Below, piece by piece: positions 22,471 to 33,247 of a DNA stretch of 64,000 nucleotides. A program made the translations under genes and the position numbers. The stretch lies in the NCBI RefSeq assembly GCF_016545825.1, contig NC_052619.1, forward strand, positions 37,725,682 to 37,789,681. Reading direction: 5' to 3'. Source of the stretch: Eucalyptus grandis (lineage: Eukaryota; Streptophyta; Magnoliopsida; Myrtales; Myrtaceae). The notes beneath the pieces were generated by a model that did no database searches, was not told the origin of the DNA, and worked only from the letters and a program-made list of their open reading frames with translations. Within the stretch, counting starts at the first letter, position 1, and each line of letters opens with the position of its first letter.

Positions 22471-22990
22471 TTGCTTTTGAATAGTACTAGTTGCTTTACT
22501 GACTGTTTGGATTATAATTGAGTTTGGATGTAGTTGTCAGTTTCCTGAAGTGATTCGCCGTGTAAGTCTCAGGAGATTTGACTAGGTAATGGGATAATTC
22601 TGGCACCTCTGGAGTTTTGCAATACAAGGATTTAGTTACTCCCAAAAAAGGGTAAAAACTGGGAAGTTCCATCCTTTTTAAATGCTAGATGTCAAGGGCC
22701 GTTCTAGTGTGAGTACGACTGGCTGTAACTAATGCTCTTGATGTAGATATATTTTGGCAGAAACCTCCCCAGAATGTTGTGGAAATTTAGATGGTGTCTT
22801 TGAGAAGGGCACATGAAGGGCTATGATCGAAGTTATGGTTAGAGACTGATTGGTCCCCGCATTGGTTATCTAGTTAAAGTTATGATTCACCAACTTTGAA
22901 TTGAGTAATCCAGTTGGATTTCTCTTCGCATCACTCTTCATGAGCAAGTACCCGAGTTTATTGACAATGTCGCTTCCTCTATCCTTGTAA
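22471..22990. other. Intergenic, no gene seen
   Basis: No open frame of note and no repeat partner was recognised in the window. Confidence 0.35.
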
Positions 22991-23131
22991 CGAGGAAATT
23001 GTGGCTTCTTCAACTGGATTGATCACCTCATTGAAGCTGAAAACTCCCACCAACTCATCTACAGCTCTTGCGAATTGAAGGCGGCCTTCAACAAGCCAGA
23101 ACGAGAGGGAAGATTCTACTGGGTGGACTAA
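22991..23131 (+). pseudogene. GRF-type zinc-finger-like protein fragment
   Basis: A 46-codon frame closed by TAA at 23129 contains CGFFNWID followed by a helix-like stretch and a closing EGRFYWVD. CGFFxWxD is the signature of the second half of the GRF zinc finger, found in plant transposon-related and DNA-repair proteins. The upstream half (C-x-C and NPGRRF) is missing, because a stop lies just before it at 22988. It may be a gene relic or a transposon remnant. The short length keeps confidence low. Confidence 0.3.
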
Positions 23132-24640
23132 TAGTTTCACGGGCGATAATGTACTACTTTTAGGAACATGTGGAAAGTAGTAGGACTATGATTGCTTCTT
23201 GATGTAATGTTTTGGAGCCGTGATTGGTTGTTGCAGGAGTCTGATAGAGCTTTAGATTGATTTTTTAAAGATGAGCTGTGACCAATGAACGTGATGAGTG
23301 GAAGTTGGATTGTTTCGTAATTTGTCGCCTTCCCTTTTTGTAAAGCAAATACATAAATTTAATGCATTCAAGCGTTTAATAATGACTGGATGACGGTGGT
23401 TGCTTGGCCAAACGCTTGCTATCAAATAATGAGTTGAGGATGATGGTTGAATGACGAGTTGATGATGACGATTGCTTGGCCACATGCTTTGCTGTGATGA
23501 ATGATGCTTCATGTGCAGTTATTGGCCAAAGTGCCTGTTCAAGAAAATGAAATGGCCAGGCATTTTCATACCAGATGCGCTGTGGTCACTTCTGTGCCGG
23601 GTTACGTCACCATGAAAGAGGCACAGTAAGAAAATTGGTCTTCTGAGTTCTGCAACTATGCCTCGCATGTAAAACTCAACGCAGGAAACAAGCTCTTGTG
23701 GAGATGGATGCAAAGGATGAAATATACTAACGCCGGTGAGCCCTGCTTAGCTAATCTAAACAAGAAGCAAATAAATTACATCCACTCCCATAATTCAAAT
23801 GGACATGCCAGCCACAAACAAAGGATGTTTTCTCGATGAAATAGCTCTGGGCAAGTCATGAACATGCAGCTCCTGATCTTACTCTTCAGTTTCTCAGAAA
23901 ACAGTACTGGAAAATAAACAAGCACAGGTTTCTCGTATGTTTGTCTAAGTCCCCGAGACAATGTCTGACGAGCATGAGGAAGTGTACCAATTGCTACGAT
24001 GTTCAAGAGGAAGGGATGCACCATAACTGATGGCCCTTTGTCATGGATCCCTAGTCCCCAAGTGAGAAGATTGCAATCAAATCAATGTTACAGACACTGG
24101 TTTTGTTAAAGCAAGAGTAAAGCTGCAGATTGAGAGTATCCAGGAAGCGAGTTTTGGCAACCACATTGAAATGTCAATACTCATTCAGAGTCATAAAATT
24201 TAAGGCATATAGAAGCTTGTTAGGGATGATCTGGTAGGAGGGAAATGAATATCATCTCCAAAGTACTCATCTCTCAGAAACTAAGACAGCAGAGAGTACA
24301 AGAAAGATTGAAATCATTAGCTGATAGATTAGGTGTTACTAAAACAGATTAAAAGGATTATGAGAAGATGCACCAGAAACATTAATGATCAGGTTTAGAA
24401 GCAGGCTTTTTTACAATCCAATCATCCCTCGCACACATGAGTGCCTACCTCACCAAATTGATACCAGCTTCTACTGTATCTTCTGTGAGTGAACTGCATT
24501 ACATCTCATCAACTGAGACTATGACAAAATAATCGAGGTTGCTCCAGCATCAACTATCCAGATGTCATACATGTTCTAAGAGTCCGTTTTGCTTGAGAAG
24601 CTAATTGGCATGAGTACGAAAAACATGACGAGAATCAATC
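23132..24640. other. Region downstream of the basic-protein gene; no gene supported
   Basis: Two minus-strand open frames (24024-23776 and 23713-23519) have reasonable composition but no recognisable domain. They might belong to a long 3' UTR or a non-coding transcript. A short repeated word set (gatgatggttg, ttgcttggcca) lies at 23390-23490. Confidence 0.3.
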
Positions 24641-24644
24641 AATT

Positions 24645-24650
24645 TTTATT
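24645..24650 (-). terminator. Candidate polyadenylation signal AATAAA
   Basis: On the minus strand AATAAA lies about 142 bases after the stop codon of the 186-residue protein gene, a plausible distance for a plant 3' UTR. Plant poly(A) signals are loose, so this is only a candidate. Confidence 0.35.
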
Positions 24651-24791
24651 AGTCTACAAAACTCACCTGATCAAGAGGTAAACCTAAACAGGAGCTCCAG
24701 CAACAAGAGTTTTCAACTATGATCCACCAAAGAAGGAAAAAAATAAAATAAAATTAGCAGTAGCCATTTTCTGCTCAACGGACCAAGCAAG

Positions 24792-27720
24792 CTAAGTTTC
24801 AGCCATGGACTTCTTCTTCTCTTCCTCAAGTTGCTGCAGCTCAGCTAACCTCTGTGCCCATGCTCTGTCTCTTGCCACTGCAGCCATCTTTCTCTCTACC
24901 CGAGCATTGATTTTCTTTCTATTAGCTTCTTGCACTAGAGCTTTTCTTTTCTTCCGTTCGGCCTGTGCATGACTCCAAACAGGGCATTTAGGATAAAAAC
25001 AATCATAAATGTCAAGCAAGTGGAGAGAATGCATGCTAAGAATAGCAAAATTACGAGCGAAAGTATCCCAAGAGAAACATAATTTTCTGGGAATTTCTCC
25101 CTAAACCAATGCAAACAATGCTAAATCCATCTTTATGTTAGGCAATAAACAAGGGGGTAGGTGGACTTGATATCAAGATCTATTAGTCTTGGTAGAAAGG
25201 CAGAAAATCCCAGCTCTAAGTTGCTTCAATTTTTCCCAGTCAATTCAGATTTTTACTCTAGCTTGGACTTTAAGGAAACGAAGTTTGATTATTCAACAAT
25301 GCAACCATACACGCTACTCACTATAACTGTTTCCTAAAAGTCTTTGGTGATTGGATTAGAGAAACCTCTTCCAATCATGTCTGTATTCATTTGTTGACTC
25401 AGACCATTGCATAACATAGAACGCAAGGAATTAATCATTCTAGCAAGAAAAGAACTGCTAACTATTCAGATGTTAAGAAGAAGCATGTTAGATTAATATA
25501 CAACCACAACCATAAACTTCTTCAAGTTCTTTTGTCTGTTTAAAATTCAGATTCCAGAAGCAAAATTAGGATGGCACAAGGACTAGAAGAGAGATGGAGA
25601 CATGATTGCATGTTTGTTGCCTAAGTGCATGAGCGAGCACAGTAAAGCCACTTGTGGGCAACTCAATAGTTGATTAAATTGTGTACTACTGTTGAGTGTT
25701 AGTTCCTCTAATTTCTAAATGCACGCAAATCATGCACAGTACTTGCTCAAATTGCATTTTGTTTTATGCAAAGTTACAACTGCCCTAGTGACCTCTCCCC
25801 TTACCTTTCTTTCTTAATTGGACTATGTTGAATAAGCATATACAAATCAAGAGAGTCAAGTTTTTATGGCATTGAATAAGGAAAATAAAAGCCCAGGTTC
25901 ATCAAATCATAGATATGATGTTTCTCTGGTTTTAGCTTTTGCTATGTAATACAACGCTTCAGTGATTTCTTAGGGAATTACTCTTCCTTACCCTATCTTG
26001 AGTTCAAGGACTGAATCCATGACCTCCTCTCTTCAAAGAAGGAAAATCCACTGACACACTTCTCACATATACTTCCTGGGTTCCAAACTTCTACAATGAA
26101 CTCCATGACTACATTAGGGACGTTCATTCCAAGGAGGTTGTCTAACAGTGGAGGTTGATGGTTAGATGATTTTATACCTCCTTTCTGTTTGTTAATAATG
26201 TGGAAGTACCAAAACTTCCCAATAGAAGCATCAATAAAAATTTTATGTAGACAGATTAAGCTTAACACATAAGAGAAAGTTTCATTCTAGGTATACCCAG
26301 GCATTTTACACACTTAAGAGAATCTTTCAGAAAAATATACCCGATTTGACCTAAGGAAAAGTCAAGCAATTTGGTGAGTATAATATATTACTCATAAATT
26401 TGCTCAATTGACTGGTGGAGACTTCCCCATCAGTGCCGACAAGATATAATACTCATTGCCCATCAGAGCTTTAGGTCAGTGAATATTACGCAGACTGCAC
26501 AATGGAGGAAACCACTGAAATATCAGACTCAACTAGTACAAATCCTACACGGTACAGCAGCTATTTTCATGGGTAACCAGTAGTAATCAGACCCAAAAAC
26601 TCAGCCTCCAACCAGAACTCAAAACCCATTAATATTAGTAAAAGATGATACCATCCAGCAAATTTATATATGGGCAGGACTCAACTTTCTAAAACATGCA
26701 AAATGTTAGAGCCAAGGTCCTCATTGTCATTTAGTTTCAATAGTCCTTGATGATGCACTTAGCCGTCTAAGATTTAGAAATAAAATGATACAACACTTTA
26801 CAAGGAATGAGGCTATATCATTAACAGAGCCATTAATCACAACAAAGCAAAATGTGCTAACTTTCTAGAGAAGATCATAAGTATCAAACATTAGCATACA
26901 CATAAGGGGAAAAGCCGAATCTTAGAGATTTCGGAAACACAATTGAAGAAATCTCAGATAGACAGTGTTGGGATCATCAATCGTACAACAACACAGTTAA
27001 ACATCCAGGGATGTTCAAGTAGCAGCCATAAAATTTAAACGAGCACGCACCACTATAAAAGCATGGCGCTGCTTGATGCGCTTTTTTTCGTTCCTCCTCT
27101 TGACGCTTCCTTCGTTGGGCCTATTTGGAAGTATGGGTTCACCTGGAACATACTGAACCCACGCATATGGACCTACAATACCAGAAACATCAAATGCACG
27201 TTTTTAACTCCACCTTGAAACTACGAGGCACACTGGCTAGTAGCCTCTGACTCCACTTCAACTCCACCCAATGCTATCACACACATCTAATGAAAATTAC
27301 AGGCAAACTACATTTTCAATTCCACATAATCGCAACCACATTAGCTTCAAATGTATCCACAGCAGAACCAGTCTTCTTCAATCTCCAATCAATTGCAGAA
27401 CATATAAAGGAACACCATTAAATAGGAGGAGAGAGAAGGAGAGTAGACAAACCCGGGGGTCTCAGGCTGGCCCTTTTGCGACGGGGCTTGTCAACAGGCC
27501 TTCTCTTGGGGTATCGCGTGTCGGTCAAGCTGTGGATGTGAGAGAACGCTTGATTCCACGGAGCCAGTAGCTTCGACAGCGAGCTCCCACCATGGAGGAC
27601 CTGGGGATTAGTCTCGAGAGGCGTGACCCGGAACGGGTTCGTCCCTGAAGAGACGAATGTGCGGGGTTGTAGGGTTCTGGACAGCGGTTGGATGATGTTT
27701 CTTAGGATTCCAAACCTCAT
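24792..27720 (-). CDS. Conserved basic plant protein, 186 aa, three coding exons; probably organellar
   Basis: The exons are 27720-27453, 27172-27051 and 24962-24792, totalling 561 bases with the stop. Junctions are CCCCCGG|GTTTGT, TTGTAG|GTCCAT, ATAGTG|GTGCGT and CACAG|GCCGAA, and all keep frame. The N-terminus (MRFGILRNIIQPLSRTLQPR) is basic and hydroxylated with no acidic residues, as in mitochondrial presequences. The middle contains NPQVLHGGSSLSKLLAPWNQ, YPKRRPVDKPRRKRASLRPPG and PYAWVQYVPGEPI. The C-terminus is highly charged and helical (KRRNEKKRIKQRH, AERKKRKALVQEANRKK, AAVARDRAWAQRLAELQQLEEEKK). I recognise the sequence as conserved among plants, but I cannot name a proven function. 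Its size and lysine/arginine content suggest an RNA- or ribosome-associated organellar protein; that is inference. The long second intron (27050-24963) is about 2.1 kb. Confidence 0.85.
24963..27050 (-). other. Intron 2 of the basic-protein gene
   Basis: It is bounded by GTGCGT at 27050 and CACAG at 24963 on the minus strand. The 2088-base stretch is AT-rich, shows no coding frame that I recognise and no obvious transposon ends. Confidence 0.75.
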
Positions 27721-28390
27721 TTCACTCGCTACCCTCGAGTAATTAGGTTCCTTCTTTACCTGCGGCTCGAAACTTAAAGGCAAAAAACACACGCCAGTTA
27801 CAATCATCAGCGGCAAAAAGAAAGAGCACACACCTCAAGAAACAGAAAACCCAACTCAACATCCACAGTTTCAAAGCCAATACCATCGAAACACAATCAC
27901 ACAAAGAAGAGGAAGAAACCCACTTCGCCGAAACCGAAATGCATCATGATTTGGATCCAAAGACGATGACAGACCTCGAAATCAACCCCAAGAAGGAACG
28001 AAACGAGCAAGAAACCAAACCTACCCAGCAAGCCGTCCCGACTGACTAATACATGTTTAGATTGAAAGATCGAAACGGGGCTTACGAGAAGCAGAGGAGT
28101 AGGACGAGGCCGCCCAGAAGATGGTGGCGGGACACGATCGGTGGTGATTCAATGGGAAGGCGCGAGCAGGAGATTCAAGATTCCAACTGTGAAGGGAGGC
28201 GATGAAGAAGAAGAAGGAGAAGAAGGAGAAGGAGAAGGTGTGCAGGGCAAGCGAGAAGAGCTCGACGGGGCGGAGGCGGGATTGAAGCAGCAGCCGGCGT
28301 CGTCGCTCCGGCTACAAGCGAGAAGAAGCAGGGGGAAGGAAGAAGGAAGAAGGAAGGAGGAAGGAGGAGGAGAGCGTGAGAACGGGGGTG
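27721..28390 (-). promoter_or_regulatory. 5' UTR of the basic-protein gene with leader intron
   Basis: On the minus strand a GA-rich leader exon ends CTTCTC|GTAAGCCCC at 28085-28084. An intron of about 326 bases ends at GCCGCAG (27761-27760), and a 39-base leader exon precedes the ATG at 27720. Sequence, donor site and intron length all match the leader of the UBP gene (5942-6272), although the coding regions are unrelated. Confidence 0.65.
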
Positions 28391-28415
28391 GGGTTTATCG
28401 TTGGCCCCTCCTTTC

Positions 28416-28455
28416 GGGGTTAAAATATAAATTGCGGGGTTAAAATATAAATTGC
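28416..28455 (-). promoter_or_regulatory. Perfect 20-bp tandem duplication with TATA-like core
   Basis: The 20-base unit ggggttaaaatataaattgc occurs twice back to back (28416-28435 and 28436-28455). On the minus strand each unit reads TTTATATTTTA, a plausible TATA box placed upstream of the GA-rich leader. The UBP promoter has only one, more diverged equivalent near 6610-6635. Confidence 0.5.
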
Positions 28456-31010
28456 TCTACCTATACTCACATTCCGACCCGACCCGACCCAGCATAAAAG
28501 GGAGAAAATATGCTGTTAAAAATTTTGTTCTCATTTAAAATTTCTCATTGTTAAAGTAAAAGGATATGGTAAAAAAGTGTTCGAGACAGGAGTAATTGAA
28601 TTATCTGACATACACTATTAAACTGTGCTATTATCGTTTTAATTACGATATTTATATGCTCTTTATATATACGTAACTCATCTTTGTTTATAGATTTAAA
28701 TTTATGACTTATGAGTTGGACTTTTTAACATGCTATTTTTATTTTTAATATGCTATTTATGTAGTTATTTTCTCACTCCACTTAAAAACTTTAAGGTTTG
28801 GGGCACACTTATTTCTATGAAAATCAACATTTTCTTATTATGGTGTACTTATTTCGAGAAAAATTTCATGATAAAAGAAAATATTATTTGTAAAATTATT
28901 TTCGAGAAAAATGATTAATTTTCATTTATTTGATGGTATGCTAAATATTGTGACAAAAAAAAAAAATATCTTATGGTGTTTTGATGTTATTTTAAAAATG
29001 ATTTCGATCTCCTCGATTACTCTATGTCAATATCCATTTTCTCTTCTATTAAAGAAGTCTTCAAGCCTTAATTTTTCAAGCTTAACACTCTTTGACAATT
29101 AATGCTTTTGCAGCTCCCTCATTTCCACTAGATAATCAAAGCCATGGGCGATTTCATCAGAACTATCAACCGCCATCACTTCTTTGTAGAGTTCATGTTA
29201 AAAGACAAAAAACTAATACTAAATACTTGGTTAGGTTAATGTAATTCTAAGCTATTTATTTATAATAAAGTCAAGAGGCCAAAATTACAATATCACCCTC
29301 ATTGCCGCCATAATTAGAATAATAAAGGAAATAGACAAATATACCCTTATTGGCCAAATACTCTCAAAAGTTTATAAATATCTAATTGATTTTGACTCAA
29401 CTTGTTTATTATAGAGAGCAACCTCTCCAATTTGTTAGTGGCACAACTTACTTTCTGTTAAGCCTTGAGAGACTATCCATTTCGCCAAAATATTCTCACT
29501 ATTATGACTAATCCAATTGTTGAGCAATCCACCTCCACGATAGGAGGTGAGTTGACACCGAGTTGTTTTGCAATGCTTATAGTTCCATGTCTTTTTCGAG
29601 CTAGTAGAGTGAGTTCATTGCTCATTTCAATGAAGAAGAGTTGAACCTTAATGTAGAATATTGGTAAAGAAGAGTGAACCTGAAGAAAGCGAAGAAAATA
29701 ACCGAAGAACAAACGAGAGTGCACCTTATTTAAGGTGAAAAATTGATCGAGCCTTGTCAAGACCGTCCCGAGTGGTCCAAGGAGATGGGTTTAAAGGCAG
29801 TGTAATGTTGAGAATCAGCGTGGGTTCTCCTAAAATCCTTGCCTCATGACGTTGAGATTTTTCATTTTTAGTTGATTAATTGTATACGAATTTAACATAA
29901 TTAAGAGCTGCCACTTGCTTGTTGGGCCGACTAGGAGCCAAGTGAGATATAGGAAGATATCTCATTCCTTGGACAATTAGATTTAAATCTCAGGACTTGA
30001 TTACATTAACTATTCAAACCAATGCCCTTTCAACACTACTTACATAGGTTCGCTCACAACACAACTATATGTGCCGGCGATCTTGTAATCCTAACAATTA
30101 AACACGAATTGACATTAAAATAAATTACTACAAAAACAATGAATCTACCAAACTATGCCTAAAAGCTAACAAAACTACTTCTATACGACAATAGTTTTTT
30201 TCACTTGAATCAATTATTCAAACCTAAACGTAATGTGGAACTTAAATGCAAAACTCTAAAATTTTGTTCCAACTAAAATGCTCTAAAAGGAATATCATCA
30301 AATCCCATGGTTCTACATCATCATAATCCATCATTTACACAAAATCTCATAGCTCAACAATTCAAAAATTGAATTTCGCAACTCAAATTTCACAAAACTT
30401 CGAAATTAAGCTGTAGTTCTAAAAAGTACTCTAATTGGAAGAAGGAGATGTGCAAAATACTTATCGGGCAATGCGAATCTAAGTAACTTCAGCTTGGCGA
30501 GGTCTCCTTGACATGAATGTGCGAAACCCCTTTCTTTATTTCCCTTTTTTCTTCTTCTTCCCCTTTCTCTCTTTTCTTTCTTTCCCATGTGTTTCTCTCT
30601 TTGAATGCGCTTCCCTTTTATGCATGGGTAGAGCATCCCCTTTTCCCCTCTTCTTTGACTTTTCAACGTTCTCTTATCCTTTTTTTTACTGAGTCAAAGG
30701 CACCACATATTACAATTTACCATCCTTAAAGAAATTTCATCCTTAAAATCTATATTTTCCTCAACCAACAAAGAAATGCAGGTATTTGCATCTTACCTCA
30801 TCCTTGGGTTTCTTGGTCTCCACACTCCTTGATTTCTCACTCGACTAGCTCGAGGACTTCTCCTTCTCCCTCACCTTAACCTTCTTCACCTCCAAATTTT
30901 TTGGCAACCACCTCATTTTAGACTGTTGTTCTTTACTTTTCTATCTCTAAAACCTCTTCAAATTGCTTGCTCCTTGAATCTTTCAATCACATAAGAAATT
31001 TCACAATGAC
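28456..31010. other. Intergenic DNA, no gene supported
   Basis: AT-rich at first (28500-29350). A minus-strand frame at 29473-29760 has normal composition but no recognisable domain. From about 29805 (tgttgagaatcagcgtgggtt) to 30730 the sequence looks like the non-coding part of an old LTR or MITE, but I could not find a partner or clear ends. Confidence 0.35.
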
Positions 31011-31012
31011 GC

Positions 31013-31176
31013 TTGAATTTAACTCACTTGAGGTATTTTTTACTTTTACTCATCCCATATCAAGTCTCACAGTTTTATTTCTTGACATACGGGTGAGTAC
31101 CTTCCCAAGAGGTCACCCATATTGGGAGTGCTCCCACTTGAGTATGCTTAACTTTGGAGTTCCAAAGGTAGACATT
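31013..31176 (-). repeat. 5S rRNA-derived repeat, copy 1
   Basis: On the minus strand 31165-31101 reads GGAACTCCAAAGTTAAGCAT, then GGGTGACCTCTTGGGAAG. These match the 3' half of plant 5S rRNA, from the AACTCCGAAGTTAAGC loop to the GGGTGACCTCCTGGGAAG helix. The 5S similarity stops at both ends, and a non-5S tail shared with copy 2 follows (acttgatatggga...caagtgagttaaat). This is not a functional 5S gene. A Cassandra-type TRIM LTR, which carries 5S sequence, is the likely class. Confidence 0.6.
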
Positions 31177-31973
31177 ATCATTACATCAAAAGGTATATTC
31201 ATGAGTTAATTCTAGTTTTCTCTCTCACACATGTGCGCATGCACGCACATCTTAGAATTGCTCTCCCTCTTTTCGATGCATAGTTTGATTATTTTATGCC
31301 CCCTTCATCATCCTAGAAGTTTAGTCAAATGAGAAAGCGCCTTCTTATTTTATTCAGGTAATCATCTAAAAGTGCTCATTGGGCTTTCAGAATCCATATG
31401 CTTAACATAGGGAATTTGACTACGCTTTGGAGGGAAGAATCTAATTTATGCATTCACCTGAGGAGAGGTAGCTTGAACGAGGTTTTATTCTCATCAAAGG
31501 CTCCATATAAACCTCTCTAATATCTTCCACCTTTCCATTTGTTTTTGCTTATTATGCAACGTACGTTGGAGTCTCCATTTCCGATCTCCGAGCTGAGTTT
31601 ATCAACCCTCCTCTTTTTTGCATGCTTCCCTAGTCCTAAAGAAGGAGACATTGAAGGAAAGAGAATGTTTGATCGAGGAAAGGGATGAACATTCAATAGC
31701 AAAGCCAAAAGGATAAAGTGGTGAGAAGATCATGAGGCAAATGCTCCATTTATCTTATATATTAAATATTTATGTATTTCTGCTACAAATAAAATGAAAG
31801 GAGGAAAGACGGGCACTCGAGATATCTATACATAAGGACAAGACGGACTGACAAGCGCTCCTTATCCAAGCTCTCTAACCTCAGTGACCACTCCTCGCTC
31901 CCATTTGCCTAGTTTGTCATAAGCCCACTAGCTTCTGTTTGGATTGTCCCCGAGCCATATATCGACAAAAGGG
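31177..31973. other. Spacer between the two 5S-derived repeats, no gene seen
   Basis: No coding region is recognised. An alternating purine/pyrimidine stretch (cacacatgtgcgcatgcacgcac, 31227-31249) could adopt Z-DNA. Confidence 0.35.
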
Positions 31974-31981
31974 GTCCTCCT

Positions 31982-33079
31982 TAGGGGTGAGCAGTGGTCT
32001 AGGGTCGACTCTGGACCGATCTTGGACCGGCCCAACCTTGCCGGTCTTGGTCCGGTTCCCAAGGGGACTGGGTCGGTCCTTGGTCCTGAAATTCCAAGAC
32101 CAACATTGTGCGGGTTGGTCCTCGGTCCTAAGAGTTTTGAATCGGTCCAACCCTGGACCAACCCTGTATATTGTATTATATTATATTATATTATATTATT
32201 TATAATTCTTTTATATATTCAAACCTAAGTAAAATGTCTATTATATTATATTATATTATATTGACATGTTCTATCAATAGCACTAATAGTAATTTCAATT
32301 TAAAACTTTTGTTGAGTATTAATTATGTGTTGTTTGTTTTGTTTTCAGGTGTTTAGAAGTTCAAGTGAATTAACAAGATGTGAAGTTACATATTCATGGT
32401 TTATATTAAGTATTTTGAACTTTTTATGGTTTAATTGTATTTTACTAATGAATTTCACCTGCACTTTGCTTTTCAATTTGTGTCAAATGGTAAAAGTTTT
32501 TGAAGAGTAGAGTAGTACTGCAGTTGCTACGGTGATTTATTAGTCAAGTGGTGTGAAGCTCATTTTTTGGTTGAGTGGACTCTACATAATCAAATGCTAG
32601 TCAAGTGGTGTGAAACTCATTTTTTGGTTGAGTGGACTCTACATGATCAAATGCAGGAAAACGCTTTTGCATATAGTGTTATGAATATTAAAGATAGATG
32701 ATTATAAGAACTTTCCATCTTGTCCCATATCTCAATGAGCGGTTAGCAGGTATAAAATTTCTATTATTGTGTCATCTTAAATTTGCTAAATATGTATTGG
32801 TATTTATAATTTAGTTGCGTAATGCCACATTGTCGATGGATGTGTAATTTAAATTTGTGGGTTTGCTTTTTTAGGGAGTATGAAAATTAAGACGAAAAAA
32901 ATTATCGATTGGTTCCGGGTTGACCTTGGAACTGGACCGAACCCATTGGGTTGGTTCGGTCCTTGGTCCCAAGCTCAATAGAGTCGGTCCTCGGTCCTAA
33001 AAATTGAGGACCGACACTGTACGGGTTGGTCCTAGGGTTAGGGGGTGGCCTGGACCAACCTGGACCATGCTCACCCCTA
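31982..33079. mobile_element. Non-autonomous hAT element (1098 bp)
   Basis: The terminal inverted repeats are TAGGGGTGAGCA at the left and TGCTCACCCCTA at the right. They are flanked by a perfect 8-bp target duplication, gtcctcct (31974-31981 and 33080-33087). Eight-base duplications and this terminus are typical of hAT transposons. The subterminal 200 bases are rich in GGTCC/GGACC words (cggtccttggtcc on both sides), possible transposase binding sites. No transposase frame is present. The interior has a TATAT/ATTAT microsatellite (about 32167-32210) and a 57-base tandem duplication (about 32543-32656). Confidence 0.88.
32543..32656 (+). repeat. Tandem duplication of about 57 bp inside the hAT MITE
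   Basis: The unit agtcaagtggtgtgaa(g/a)ctcattttttggttgagtgg... is repeated directly, with only a few differences, for example actctacataatcaaatgc and actctacatgatcaaatgc. Confidence 0.8.
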
Positions 33080-33105
33080 GTCCTCCTTTGATGCACACAA
33101 TATTG

Positions 33106-33247
33106 CCTAGATTTAACTCACTTGAAGTATTGTTCACTTTAATCTGTCTCATATCAAGCCTCATGATTTTGTCATTTGATGTACAAGTGGGCACCTTTCC
33201 AACTCCCACCTGAGCATGCTTAAGTTTGGAGTTCCAAAGCTAAGCAT
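33106..33247 (-). repeat. 5S rRNA-derived repeat, copy 2 (internally deleted)
   Basis: It aligns with copy 1 over aatttaactcacttga(g/a)gtatt, catatcaagyctca and gcttaa(c/g)tttggagttccaaag. The stretch matching the GGGTGACCTC part of 5S is deleted. With the hAT insertion removed, the two copies lie about 0.99 kb apart in the same orientation, as LTRs would. Confidence 0.55.

Noticed and set aside
21657..22480. Several overlapping frames of 80-136 codons on both strands
   Set aside because: They come from the stop-poor G+C-rich core of a MITE-like element and contain only Arg/Ala/Gly-rich low-complexity sequence.
23519..24024. A host gene on the minus strand made of the frames 24024-23776 and 23713-23519
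   Set aside because: The composition is plausible, but there is no recognised domain, no clear splice pair joins them, and they lie just past the end of the basic-protein gene.
31101..31165. A 5S rRNA gene
   Set aside because: Only part of the 5S sequence is present, with changes in the internal promoter region, and it sits in a dispersed repeat.
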